This document shows, in pieces, positions 5,601 through 5,641 of a DNA stretch of 5,641 nt (positions are counted from its first letter, which is position 1; each line of letters opens with the position of its first letter). The notes beneath the pieces were generated by a model that did no database searches, was not told the origin of the DNA, and saw only the letters and a list, made by a program, of their open reading frames with translations. Source of the stretch: an uncultured Prevotella sp. (GTDB taxonomy: Bacteria > Bacteroidota > Bacteroidia > Bacteroidales > Bacteroidaceae); the NCBI GenBank assembly GCA_900550035.1, contig URQS01000096.1, forward strand, positions 1-5,641, written 5' to 3'. The position numbers and the translations under genes were made by a program.

Positions 5601-5641
5601 CACATAGCCCAGGACGCTGCCCTGGGCTATGTGCTTCTGCC
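5593..5641. repeat. Perfect 21-bp inverted repeat cut by the window edge
   Basis: The arm 5593-5613 (starting GGCAGAAGCACATAG) is perfectly complementary to 5621-5641, with a 7-nt loop ACGCTGC. The right arm ends on the last base of the window, so pairing may continue; the bases outside the left arm are GG and then the GAA-loop hairpin of the third 38-bp unit. The stem would be very stable as RNA and could end transcription of the phosphatase gene, but no T tract is visible. A mobile or palindromic repeat family is the other reading. Confidence 0.8.

Noticed and set aside
5501..5641. CRISPR array
   Set aside because: The units are contiguous with no unique spacers, diverge from each other, and have no cas genes nearby.

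Overview
The window looks like a chromosomal segment from a member of the Bacteroidales, most likely Prevotellaceae or a relative; the rank below order is a guess. The evidence is threefold. Three promoters fit the Bacteroidetes layout (a TTTG-like -33 element, 18-20 nt, then TAnnTTTG). Start codons are preceded by A-rich sequence with no Shine-Dalgarno motif. The protein types (a SMUBP2/Upf1-like helicase, a WG-repeat protein, RibD, and a PafA-type phosphatase with an 'ASAQ' signal peptide end) are typical of that phylum. Genes are moderately GC-rich and the gaps strongly AT-rich.

Layout. Positions 1-257 hold no complete gene. They contain a leftward promoter (109-140) for a gene beyond the left edge, a 14-bp palindrome (204-217), and a 34-bp hairpin (221-254) flanked exactly by the 6-bp direct repeat CAATCA. 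Positions 258-2129 (minus strand) encode an SF1B helicase. A 131-bp divergent region (2130-2260) carries back-to-back promoters: one fires leftward almost directly onto the helicase ATG, the other rightward to a 219-residue WG-repeat protein (2261-2920). That gene ends inside a strong hairpin whose loop contains the stop codon. A second small hairpin with a T6 tract lies just before ribD (3005-3964). A secreted PafA-like alkaline phosphatase (3995-5491) follows after 30 nt and may share its transcript.

The right edge (5501-5641) is non-genic repeat DNA: two and a half copies of a 38-bp unit, each with a small GAA-loop hairpin, running into a perfect 21-bp inverted repeat that is cut by the window edge.

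The genes do not form one pathway. The helicase acts on nucleic acid, RibD makes riboflavin, the phosphatase releases phosphate in the periplasm, and the WG protein has no known role. I saw no defence system, CRISPR array, RNA gene or transposase. The least-explained signals are the repeat elements and the promoter and terminator architecture, not a new protein system.
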